Part shown: positions 1 to 5,966 of the stretch, in pieces | Numbering within the stretch: position 1 is the first letter of the stretch | Layout of the letters: the number at the start of each line of letters is the position of its first letter | DNA from: Euryarchaeota archaeon UBA501 | Lineage (GTDB): Archaea; Thermoplasmatota; Poseidoniia; Poseidoniales; Thalassarchaeaceae | Length of the DNA stretch: 8,032 nt | Direction of reading: 5' to 3' | NCBI GenBank assembly: GCA_002505685.1 | Contig: DAVT01000145.1 | Coordinates: 1 to 8,032, forward strand | Program-made: the position numbers and the translations under genes | The notes under the pieces: model-generated | What the model was told of the DNA's origin: nothing | What the model saw: only the letters and a program-made list of their open reading frames with translations | Databases searched by the model: none

Positions 1-428
1 GCAATCACCCTATCTGTCAATGAAGCATCTTCACCGGGACGGTCCGAACGATCCACTTCTTCGATTTCTCGACTTGGAACAGTTCTCTTTCCGAGATGCT
101 CAACCTCTACCTCATCGATACCATCGGATATGGACCTAGCCAATTCAGGGCTTGGTGCACCATCTTTCCACGGGCTCCTATTCGCCATATCACGAATAAG
201 AGAACCCTTTTGCTTCATGCGGTCGGATTCAAATCTCGCTTCAACATCCTGCTGAGTTGTTGCCTCAGGCAATTGCTCATCATGATCAGAGATTTGTCTG
301 ACAAACCCTCGCTTCTTGCCCCCTATTCCCTTTCTCTGGGCACTTCGATAGGCCGCCACAACCTCTTTCCAAAACAAAACCAGAATGAGTCCAGTGGCCA
401 CGAAAAGAACCAGAAGAGCGTTGTTCAC
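1..428 (-). CDS. membrane-anchored hydrophilic protein, C-terminus beyond the window
   Basis: I do not recognise a family. An uninterrupted reading frame runs from a GTG at 428 to the left edge (142 complete codons, no stop). Residues 4-20 form one strongly hydrophobic helix (ALLVLFVATGLILVLFW). It is followed by a basic juxtamembrane stretch (KKRGFVRQ, residues 38-45) and a long charged, Gln/Glu/Arg-rich tail with no second membrane segment. This suggests a single-pass anchor with a cytoplasmic soluble tail, which is an inference from the positive charges after the helix. A second in-frame GTG at 443 would add five residues, and an in-frame stop lies just above it. No convincing Shine-Dalgarno or TATA box chooses between the two starts. 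The gene is divergent from the M50 protease, with about 94 bp between them. Coding is supported by frame length plus a sensible signal-anchor and tail composition; the overlapping + strand frame at 96-446 has no such character. Confidence 0.72.
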   Translation of the reverse strand, partial: MNNALLVLFVATGLILVLFWKEVVAAYRSAQRKGIGGKKRGFVRQISDHDEQLPEATTQQDVEARFESDRMKQKGSLIRDMANRSPWKDGAPSPELARSISDGIDEVEVEHLGKRTVPSREIEEVDRSDRPGEDASLTDRVI

Positions 429-506
429 GTGAGCACCGGTCACTGAGAATCAAAGGCCCATGATGAAACATACGCCTCTAAGAACCCTCAAAGAGGTGCA
501 TTGATT

Positions 507-511
507 GGAGG
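507..511 (+). promoter_or_regulatory. possible Shine-Dalgarno site of the M50 protease gene
   Basis: GGAGG lies 11 nt before ATG 523, a slightly long but usable spacing. It argues for the ATG start and against the upstream TTG at 505, which overlaps it. No strong TATA box is seen at -25 to -30 of the ATG, consistent with a short leader rather than a leaderless transcript. Confidence 0.45.
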
Positions 512-522
512 CCATTATCGCC

Positions 523-1371
523 ATGGATGAAACCAAGAAACCCCGGACCGACTTGGTCGAAGATGACCCATTCGCTCGCACGGTCCGCCCAACCTCACAT
601 ACTAGGGCGAGAGATGACGGGAATTGGAGAACTCAAACCGGCCCACGAGTGGTTCAAGTTCAATTCAGCCCTTTCAGTCGCGGATTCACGCAGACCTACC
701 GGCCCGCACCCATACTCCACACAGGATCATTTTGGCATTTTTCTCAGACCGAATTGAAAGACCTCGGAATTTCATTGGTGGCGTTTTCACTCGGACTTGC
801 ATTCGTATTCAATGGTGGCATTCTTGGCGGGATGCTATCTCTTGGCCCTGGACTATTCGTTACAATCCCTGTTTTTTTCATACTCGGCCTCGTTGCTTTT
901 GGCCCCGCTTTTATCATTCACGAACTCGCTCACAAATTCGTTGCCAAGCACTACGGTTGTTGGGCCGAATTTAGAGCCGATCCTAGTGGCCTTCGAACTG
1001 GAGTTCTCATTGCACTCGTCATCGGCTTCTTGTTCATGGCACCCGGCGCCGTGATGGTAGCAGGTAACGTTAATCGCAGACAAAACGGGATGATTGCACT
1101 GGCTGGCCCAGCGTCAAATCTAGTATTGTGGGGCATCGGCCTTCCAATCTACGTTCTATTTGCAGAGAACCCTATCATCGGCCTCGTTGCTGGCCTGTGG
1201 CTCACCGCGAACGCAATTCTAGGCGCATTCAACATGCTACCCTTCGGTCCATTGGATGGGCGAAAAATCAAGAGTTGGTCCGAACCAGTCTTCTGGATAT
1301 TCTTGTCCACTTTTATTGCCCTTGCCTACTTTTCAATCTTTGAACCAACCACATTGGCCAACCTAATTTGA
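523..1371 (+). CDS. M50 (site-2-type) intramembrane zinc metalloprotease
   Basis: A 282-residue polytopic membrane protein that should cut substrates inside or next to the membrane. Seen: the zinc-binding HELAH at residues 133-137 within a hydrophobic helix, GPASN at 195-199, and NMLPFGPLDG at 237-246. The last is the N-x-x-P-x-x-x-x-D-G motif carrying the third zinc ligand of site-2 proteases. Hydrophobic segments lie near residues 84-104, 108-137, 159-181, 192-213, 217-236 and 256-275. Residues 1-75 are hydrophilic, with no PDZ or CBS domain visible, so this is the short archaeal form. I start it at ATG 523; a TTG at 505 in the same frame is less likely because it overlaps the GGAGG that would serve as the ribosome site. 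It ends tail-to-tail with the M28 gene with no gap. The substrate is unknown: regulated proteolysis of a membrane factor or general membrane quality control are both possible. Confidence 0.9.
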   Translation: MDETKKPRTDLVEDDPFARTVRPTSHTRARDDGNWRTQTGPRVVQVQFSPFSRGFTQTYRPAPILHTGSFWHFSQTELKDLGISLVAFSLGLAFVFNGGILGGMLSLGPGLFVTIPVFFILGLVAFGPAFIIHELAHKFVAKHYGCWAEFRADPSGLRTGVLIALVIGFLFMAPGAVMVAGNVNRRQNGMIALAGPASNLVLWGIGLPIYVLFAENPIIGLVAGLWLTANAILGAFNMLPFGPLDGRKIKSWSEPVFWIFLSTFIALAYFSIFEPTTLANLI

Positions 1372-3015
1372 TCACAAGTATGAGTTGAGAATCGGTTGAT
1401 GATCAAGGTGCAAGAAAATCATCGTACCATACCACGTCATCAAATCGATTGAGTTGATCAGATTCTGTTTCCCTGTACCGTAGTCATTCTCCATCCAGTA
1501 TTCCATTTCCTCAACCTTGTCACAAGTTTGGTGATAGCAATCGTATCCATCGACGAGCCCCCCAAATCCAACTGTTACTGTATCAATTGCTTGGAATGAG
1601 GCATGGTCACTTCTCGCAGTCGTCGCTTCATTGATGATCACACCCGGCTCACCCTTGGCAGCCCAATCCGTTTTCAAATCACCATTGAGTACCGCCAACT
1701 GTTCCTCGACACCCAACGCATCTCCTGCTAACCATTCAGCTAGATAGACCATTTCTGGTTGATTGATGGTGTTTTCATCAGTATCTGGCCCTATGTAAAC
1801 TCGGAACGGCCAGTTCTCTTGACTAGCAGGATACGAACCCCCATCTGAAGGCCCAACCCTATCAGAAGGCGTCCCATTCCCCGGCCAATTCACTCCACCC
1901 ATGTCGATGTTGATGTAATTCGAGATGGTGACATCGTCAGGAATATCCTCAACCCAAGCGATGCTACCACGCTTACCTCCTTCTTCACTACTCCACAAGC
2001 AGAACACAATTCCTCGCCTAGTGGGAATGTCAAACATCGCCTCAGCCATATTCAGGACCACTGAAGTGCCGACAGTATTGTCATACGCCCCAACACGAGT
2101 ACCATACCCTCTTGGTGTCCCAGACGAAGGGTCGGTGGGCGCAATCATCGGCGCGATATCGAAGTGGGCACCAATCACCATCCACTCATCAGGATACTCA
2201 TATCCTTCTTTGTAAGCGCAGATATTGTATGCTTCTGGCATCTGCTCAATATACTGGAATCGTTGTTGTTGAACATCATCATACCCATATGATTCAAACT
2301 CACCCTTAACCCAGTTCGCAGCATCCTCGTATGCAGGATTCCCCTGGCCTGCCCATCGATCTAAATATCCCACCGCAAGGTCGACATCAAAGGGAGAAAA
2401 GGACTCGTCCGTAATGAATGACAAGGTGTCGTAGGTGTGTAGCCCGGCCACGAGGCCAGTACTATGCCCACCCCCATTTTCAACAGATACACCGGATGCC
2501 ATAGGCCTCACAATATCAGCAAATTTAACCTCAACTTCCCCCCCAGTTTCTGAACTATTCATCAATTGGGGTAGCCCACCTTCATCTTCAGGATCAACGA
2601 TTTCAACACCACGGGTCGCATACATCCCCCCCTCGACCCAAGTCATCCAAGAGACATTCCCTTCACGAATTGGAAAATACTCACGACCCTCATCTCCGAT
2701 AAGTACAGCGAAATAATCAGCTCTTGGAGGGATTAGGATGACAACATCACCCTCTTCCCCATCTCCCAAATCCAAGATAGTTCCATTCTGAACGTAACCA
2801 GTTTCAGGTTGCAATACCAAGTATGGAATGAGGACTCTCATCGCCCGATCAGCTTGGAAATTTACACTTTGAAAAATCCCTGCAGTCAATGGGTCCGGCG
2901 AGATATCCAAATCTTCTGCGGAAGCGGGCCCATTATCGTCATTGCCGAAGCATCCCTGAATGCTTGCACTCACCATCAGGAGCACCAGGAGTACCGGCAA
3001 AGACCGCCTACGCAT
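1372..3015 (-). CDS. M28-family zinc metallopeptidase, predicted lipoprotein
   Basis: A 547-residue exported peptidase. Residues 1-21 form a signal peptide (MRRRSLPVLLVLLMVSASIQ, then G) ending in a lipobox-like IQGC with Cys22, followed by an acidic linker, so it is probably lipid-anchored on the outer face. Residues about 35-200 form a beta-rich N-terminal region I cannot name. From about 210 comes the M28 domain with all expected metal and catalytic residues: GAHFD (His284, Asp286), GAYDN (Asp312), SSEE (Glu344, Glu345), NIDM (Asp371) and SDH (His471). The late YHQTCDKVE (494-502) matches the Y-H-x-x-x-D signature seen near the end of such enzymes. It should act as an amino- or carboxypeptidase on peptides outside the cell. 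Four N-x-S/T sequons (residues 77, 120, 153, 380) could be glycosylated. The same frame stays open to 3150, but the start at 3015 is set by the signal peptide. It lies 65 nt downstream of the dimethylargininase gene on the same strand. Confidence 0.92.
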   Translation of the reverse strand: MRRRSLPVLLVLLMVSASIQGCFGNDDNGPASAEDLDISPDPLTAGIFQSVNFQADRAMRVLIPYLVLQPETGYVQNGTILDLGDGEEGDVVILIPPRADYFAVLIGDEGREYFPIREGNVSWMTWVEGGMYATRGVEIVDPEDEGGLPQLMNSSETGGEVEVKFADIVRPMASGVSVENGGGHSTGLVAGLHTYDTLSFITDESFSPFDVDLAVGYLDRWAGQGNPAYEDAANWVKGEFESYGYDDVQQQRFQYIEQMPEAYNICAYKEGYEYPDEWMVIGAHFDIAPMIAPTDPSSGTPRGYGTRVGAYDNTVGTSVVLNMAEAMFDIPTRRGIVFCLWSSEEGGKRGSIAWVEDIPDDVTISNYINIDMGGVNWPGNGTPSDRVGPSDGGSYPASQENWPFRVYIGPDTDENTINQPEMVYLAEWLAGDALGVEEQLAVLNGDLKTDWAAKGEPGVIINEATTARSDHASFQAIDTVTVGFGGLVDGYDCYHQTCDKVEEMEYWMENDYGTGKQNLINSIDLMTWYGTMIFLHLDHQPILNSYL

Positions 3016-3040
3016 CACCCCCCGGAATCTTGGTGTGTTG

Positions 3041-3046
3041 TTGAAA
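3041..3046 (-). promoter_or_regulatory. weak TATA-like element before the M28 gene
   Basis: On the minus strand the hexamer TTTCAA lies 26-31 bp before ATG 3015, the spacing expected for a leaderless archaeal transcript. The same hexamer lies 25-30 bp before the acyltransferase start at 5967. It is a poor match to an archaeal TATA consensus, so the call rests mainly on position and recurrence. Confidence 0.25.
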
Positions 3047-3065
3047 CCACCGCTCGCACGCGCGA

Positions 3066-3082
3066 AGGTCGCGAAGCGACCT
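3066..3082 (-). repeat. perfect 7-bp inverted repeat with a 3-nt loop, overlapping a stop codon
   Basis: AGGTCGC (3066-3072) and GCGACCT (3076-3082) are exact inverted copies around a 3-nt loop (TTC in the minus-strand RNA). The hairpin covers two of the three bases of the TAG stop codon of the dimethylargininase gene (3081-3083) and lies between that gene and the M28 gene. No T-run follows it on the minus strand, so it is not a standard intrinsic terminator. It may stabilise or process an mRNA 3' end. Confidence 0.5.
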
Positions 3083-3890
3083 ATTGATAGAAAATAGAGC
3101 AACAAGTCAGACTCCCATCCGCTGCGCGAATGTGCTCCATATCCACACATTGGGTGGTAAAACCAACTGACTCTAGGATCCGTTTCGTTTCTGGATAATC
3201 TGCTGAAATCAGCACATTTCCGGTTTCAAAACCAATCACATTCGCTGCGTAGGACTCATCGTTTGGAACCCACAAAACTTCTACACCTTCCGCAACAAGT
3301 TCAGAAAATTGCTCGGGAATCATATGACCTTCAGCGGTAATCAACATGCCTGGCTGAGGAGATGAGCAAATAGTGGTCAAATGAAGGGTGGATTCTGGGA
3401 CTTCAAACACCATGGTGGAATAACCCCGAGTCAAAGCCACGGCACTGAAGAATTCGATTCCAGCCATATTGGTTCGAGTAGAGTGACCCACCAAGAACCG
3501 ATCATCGAAGAAAATGACATCCCCTCCATCCATCGTCGCACCCTTTGGCATTTGGAACACCTCCAAACATTTACCCAAAAACTCCCGAACGGCAATTTGC
3601 TCACCTTCACGACTGGGGTGTCCCATGTACGGAATGACCACCGCATCATCAATGACCACACCCGCATCCTCAACAAAGGTACAATCAGGGTGCTCTGCAA
3701 GTCCAGGCAAGACATCTACAACAACGCCATTTTCCTCAAGTGCAGAGACGTAATTTCTGTGCGCCTTCCGACTAGCGTCAACGTCAGTAGGCCCACTACC
3801 AAAGTAATTCGCCAAGGCATTTGTAAAGTTCGAAGAAACCTCCCGAGTCAACGCACGAGCGCGCTTTCTTCGACTCCAACCCTCAACCAT
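3081..3890 (-). CDS. dimethylargininase / amidinotransferase-fold hydrolase
   Basis: A 269-residue soluble enzyme of the guanidino-modifying superfamily, closest by eye to dimethylarginine dimethylaminohydrolases (DDAH). These hydrolyse methylated arginine to citrulline plus an amine. Seen in order: FVED (72-75), whose Asp75 would bind the guanidino group; MDGGDV (120-125), with Asp121 as the catalytic acid; the arginine-containing STRTN (137-141); THLHL-like STLHL with His170; and the C-terminal TCCS with Cys263 as the expected nucleophile. The triad Cys-His-Asp is therefore complete, and the length matches the DDAH size class rather than the larger arginine deiminases of about 400 residues. 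Start: the frame has TTG at 3893 directly followed by ATG at 3890, and I take the ATG. The physiological substrate in an archaeon is uncertain. Free methylarginine from protein turnover, or another guanidino compound, are alternatives. It has its own likely promoter downstream of the tRNA gene. Confidence 0.88.
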   Translation of the reverse strand: MVEGWSRRKRARALTREVSSNFTNALANYFGSGPTDVDASRKAHRNYVSALEENGVVVDVLPGLAEHPDCTFVEDAGVVIDDAVVIPYMGHPSREGEQIAVREFLGKCLEVFQMPKGATMDGGDVIFFDDRFLVGHSTRTNMAGIEFFSAVALTRGYSTMVFEVPESTLHLTTICSSPQPGMLITAEGHMIPEQFSELVAEGVEVLWVPNDESYAANVIGFETGNVLISADYPETKRILESVGFTTQCVDMEHIRAADGSLTCCSIFYQ

Positions 3891-3934
3891 CAATTGAACT
3901 CGGAACGAACCGGTCTCATAACCATTGCTTAGGG

Positions 3935-3943
3935 CATATATTA
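3935..3943 (-). promoter_or_regulatory. candidate TATA box for the dimethylargininase gene
   Basis: The minus strand reads TAATATATG here, 45-53 bp before ATG 3890. Transcription would then start near 3912 and leave a leader of about 20 nt without an obvious Shine-Dalgarno site. A second weaker candidate, TTATGA (3917-3922 region), sits at the leaderless distance of about 27 bp. The sequence alone does not separate the two. Confidence 0.4.
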
Positions 3944-4004
3944 GACATCAATTTCCAGAAAATAGAACTTTTGAAGCGACAGATTTCCACAAATAGGGAA
4001 AACA

Positions 4005-4091
4005 TGGTGCAGAGGGCAGGATTTGAACCTGCGAACCACTGAGGACTAGGACCTCATCCTAGCGCCGTTGACCAAGCTTGGCAACCTCTGC
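4005..4091 (-). tRNA. tRNA-Leu (anticodon GAG), CCA encoded
   Basis: The minus strand folds as a class II tRNA. The acceptor GCAGAGG (4091-4085) pairs with CCTCTGC. The D-stem is GCC/GGC, with GG in the D-loop (AAGCTTGGTCAAC). The anticodon stem CTAGG/CCTAG holds a 7-base loop ATGAGGT, with anticodon GAG at 4055-4053. The variable region is extended (about 13 nt), and the T-arm is GCAGG-TTCAAAT-CCTGC. The discriminator is A at 4008, and CCA follows directly at 4007-4005. GAG reads the leucine codons CUC and CUU. The long variable region and A73 are leucine features. No intron is present. The D-arm and the GTTC before the T-arm look like archaeal tRNA-Leu. The gene is divergent from the aminotransferase gene. 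Confidence 0.95.
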
Positions 4092-4112
4092 AAGTGTAAC
4101 CCCGCGACCAAC

Positions 4113-4127
4113 CCTATTCTTATCAAA
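4113..4127 (-). promoter_or_regulatory. candidate TATA region of the tRNA-Leu gene
   Basis: On the minus strand an A/T-rich stretch TTTGATAAGAATAGG lies about 22-36 bp before the 5' G of the tRNA (4091), where archaeal tRNA TATA boxes are found. The flanks are G/C-rich, so the A/T island stands out. Confidence 0.45.
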
Positions 4128-4140
4128 GCGACGGGGTCAA

Positions 4141-4156
4141 TTTGGCCAAAATATTG
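4141..4156 (+). promoter_or_regulatory. palindrome TTTGGCCAAA with adjoining TATA-like AAAATATT
   Basis: Positions 4141-4150 are a perfect 10-bp palindrome that runs into AAAATATT (4148-4155), about 45-52 bp before the aminotransferase ATG. If AAAATATT is the TATA box, transcription would start near 4177 with a leader of about 23 nt. The palindrome would then overlap the upstream recognition element, a normal site for a dimeric repressor or activator. The operator role is inferred; short palindromes occur by chance. Confidence 0.35.
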
Positions 4157-4176
4157 CCACCCTCGCACCTCAAGTA

Positions 4177-4189
4177 GGGGATTCTCCCC
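4177..4189 (+). repeat. short hairpin in the aminotransferase leader
   Basis: GGGGA (4177-4181) and TCCCC (4185-4189) are perfect inverted copies around TTC. It ends 10 nt before ATG 4200 and lies where the 5' leader would be. It may affect initiation, but it is small and could be chance. Confidence 0.3.
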
Positions 4190-4199
4190 CGCCTCGACA

Positions 4200-5297
4200 A
4201 TGGCAGTAGACCGTATCCCGATGGGGCGGATGTTCATCGATGATGAAATGCTGGAAACTGCGAATCGCATTCTGGCCTCCGGCCAGTGGATCAAAGGACC
4301 CGAATCGAAAGCGTTTGGCGCTGAATGGGCCGCTTATTGTGGAGCACTAGGCGGCACCCCCTGCAGCAACGGTTCCGTAGCCCTCATCGCCGCCTTGCAT
4401 GCATTGGATGTTGGGCACGGCGACGAAGTCATCGTACCCAGTCACACCTACATTGCCAGCGCGACCTGCGTCAATTTGGTTGGCGCAAACCCCAAATTTG
4501 TCGAAGTCGAAGAAGACTACTACACACTGGACCCCATCGCCCTTGAAGCTGCGATCACACCCTCAACAAAAGCCATCATCGGTGTGCACTTGTATGGACA
4601 ACCGATGGATACAGCCATTTTCGAAATCGCTTCCAAGCACGACATCCCAATTATTGAGGACTCTGCGCAAGGGCATGGCGGTTCGCTAAACGGCCAACGC
4701 ATTGGCTCGTTTGGTGACATTGCAACCTTCTCATTCTTCCCAAGCAAAAACATGGCCGTGGGAGGCGATGGGGGAGCCATCCTCACCAATCGAGAAGATC
4801 TCGTCCAACGAGTATCGACCTTCATCGATCACGGCCGTTCAGACAAATATCGAAACGATGTTCTCGGGACAAACTTCCGTCTCTCGGAGATTCAGTGCGG
4901 AGTTGGTCGAGTGCAACTCAAACATTTGGACAACTGGGTTGCTCGTCGGAATGAAATTGCCGCTCGCTACAACGCCGCCTTCTCCGATTTGTCGCACATC
5001 AAGCATCCTCAAGTTCGACCCGGTGCAGTACACGCATGGCATCAATACGTTCTGCGTGTTGGAGACCGCGAAGCCTTCCAGGCGCACATGAATGAGATGA
5101 ACATCTCCACCGGCATTCATTATCCGATTCCTTGCCACTTGCAACCCGTCTATGCAGACCACCCTCAAGGAACAGAGGGATCACTTCCCTTGACCGAAGC
5201 GATTTGCAGTGACATTGTCAGCATTCCCGTCATGCCATTATTGACTGATGAGGAAGTGGACCGTGTGATTACTGCGGTCCAATCTTGGAACCCTTAG
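4200..5297 (+). CDS. DegT/DnrJ/EryC1/StrS-family sugar aminotransferase
   Basis: A 365-residue PLP enzyme (fold type I) that transfers an amino group, usually from glutamate, to a keto-sugar nucleotide. Seen: the N-terminal IPMGRMFIDDEM typical of the family; CSNGSVAL (55-62) for cofactor phosphate binding; PSHTYIASA (80-88); VHLYGQPMD (129-137); IIEDSAQGHG (151-160), with Asp153 and Gln157 facing the PLP ring; and SFFPSKNMAVGGDGG (178-192), with Lys183 as the Schiff-base lysine. The later NFRLSEIQ (225-232) and HYPIPCHLQPVY (307-318) are also standard. The length is normal. The frame is open back to a TTG at 4068, but that lies inside the tRNA, so ATG 4200 is taken. Whether it makes a 3- or 4-amino sugar (WbpE/FdtB-like or PglE/perosamine-synthase-like) cannot be told by eye. 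The beta-helix acyltransferase 670 bp downstream is a natural partner. The 3' end overlaps the convergent CYTH gene by 29 bp. Confidence 0.93.
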   Translation: MAVDRIPMGRMFIDDEMLETANRILASGQWIKGPESKAFGAEWAAYCGALGGTPCSNGSVALIAALHALDVGHGDEVIVPSHTYIASATCVNLVGANPKFVEVEEDYYTLDPIALEAAITPSTKAIIGVHLYGQPMDTAIFEIASKHDIPIIEDSAQGHGGSLNGQRIGSFGDIATFSFFPSKNMAVGGDGGAILTNREDLVQRVSTFIDHGRSDKYRNDVLGTNFRLSEIQCGVGRVQLKHLDNWVARRNEIAARYNAAFSDLSHIKHPQVRPGAVHAWHQYVLRVGDREAFQAHMNEMNISTGIHYPIPCHLQPVYADHPQGTEGSLPLTEAICSDIVSIPVMPLLTDEEVDRVITAVQSWNP

Positions 5298-5889
5298 TGT
5301 TCCACTCATCTCGCCAGTCACACCAAGGCTCTCTCGCCAATGAGCCGTTGCCAAAGCGACCATCATCGGTGACATCAATTCCAATCCACTCAGGTTTGTT
5401 GAAGGCATGATCCACACTTGGGACTTCAAGTTCAGCGAGTACCAAACCATAGTTGTCACCTTCAAAGAAGTCTATTTCCCAAACCAACCCATCCTCTGCG
5501 GGGATATTGTATCGACTCTTCATGACAAAAGGGAACCGAAATGAAGTGACCAAATCCTCAACATCATCCTTCAATACTTCAAATTCCCACTCCGGACGGG
5601 CGTAATTTACAACCTCTCCTTTGACCGTCACGAAGGCCTGGTGATCACGAATACGAATTCGAGGCGTTATCTTACTCTCCTCAATCAGATCCGTAAGTTC
5701 CCTCAAAGCCCCCTCTGGTAATTCTTTGACCAACACTCTTCCATCAAAACAGAGGTTGTTCCCAACCAACTCAATTTTCCATTTTGGTAAATAACACTGG
5801 ATGATTTTCGAGGGCCTGCCCAACGGAGGTAGAGAAGCAGCATCTTCAATGAAATATCGAAACTCGATTTCCACCGAGTCCACCGTCAT
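5269..5889 (-). CDS. CYTH-domain (triphosphate tunnel metalloenzyme) protein
   Basis: A 206-residue soluble protein. CYTH enzymes use a beta-barrel tunnel lined with acidic and basic residues to act on triphosphates (tripolyphosphatase, thiamine triphosphatase, class IV adenylate cyclase). Seen: the N-terminal EIEFR (7-11) in place of the usual E-x-E-x-K, PRIRIR (76-81), FVTVKG (86-91), RPEWEFEV (98-105), MKSRY (123-127), GLVWEIDFFEG (134-144), LVLAELEV (149-156), and the closing PEWIGIDVTDDGRFGNGSLA (166-185). These match the short bacterial-type CYTH proteins closely. Unusual: the ExExK lysine is Arg11, and about 40 residues (33-75) sit between the first strand and R-x-R, making it longer than the roughly 155-residue minimal forms. 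I take ATG 5889 because family similarity begins there; the frame stays open to an ATG at 5955, which would leave only 11 bp to the divergent acyltransferase. The substrate is unknown. Confidence 0.87.
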   Translation of the reverse strand: MTVDSVEIEFRYFIEDAASLPPLGRPSKIIQCYLPKWKIELVGNNLCFDGRVLVKELPEGALRELTDLIEESKITPRIRIRDHQAFVTVKGEVVNYARPEWEFEVLKDDVEDLVTSFRFPFVMKSRYNIPAEDGLVWEIDFFEGDNYGLVLAELEVPSVDHAFNKPEWIGIDVTDDGRFGNGSLAREPWCDWRDEWNTKGSKIGPQ

Positions 5890-5936
5890 AACACATGGTT
5901 GCAATAGAGGGACTTTGAGTATGTTGTAACCCACCC

Positions 5937-5942
5937 TTTCAA
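5937..5942 (+). promoter_or_regulatory. weak TATA-like element before the acyltransferase operon
   Basis: TTTCAA lies 25-30 bp before ATG 5967, and no Shine-Dalgarno site precedes that ATG. This suggests a leaderless transcript starting the three-gene operon. The hexamer matches the one before the M28 gene but is a poor TATA consensus. Confidence 0.25.
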
Positions 5943-5966
5943 GCGAAGACCACACCTCGCGAATTC

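Noticed and set aside
96..446. Open frame of 116 residues on the + strand
   Set aside because: It is antisense to the membrane-anchored protein, has odd composition and no recognisable segment.
286..471. 61-residue minus-strand frame
   Set aside because: It is in a different frame from the longer open frame 1-428, which has a clear transmembrane helix and runs to the edge.
3016..3150. N-terminal extension of the M28 peptidase
   Set aside because: It would overlap the dimethylargininase gene and bury the signal peptide and lipobox, which begin cleanly at ATG 3015.
3381..3932. 183-residue + strand frame
   Set aside because: It is antisense to the dimethylargininase gene, whose catalytic motifs are intact; the + frame shows no domain.
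3999..4002. T4 run just downstream of the tRNA as a terminator
   Set aside because: Four bases only, with no supporting structure; plausible in archaea but not distinctive enough to list.
4099..4137. Inverted ACCCCG / CGGGGT around the tRNA promoter
   Set aside because: Six-base arms 27 nt apart are too weak to claim as an operator.
4068..4199. N-terminal extension of the aminotransferase to a TTG
   Set aside because: The TTG lies inside the tRNA-Leu gene on the other strand, and the extra 44 residues have no family character; ATG 4200 begins the conserved region.
5890..5955. 22-residue extension of the CYTH protein
   Set aside because: CYTH similarity starts at the second methionine, and the extension would leave only 11 bp for a divergent promoter region.
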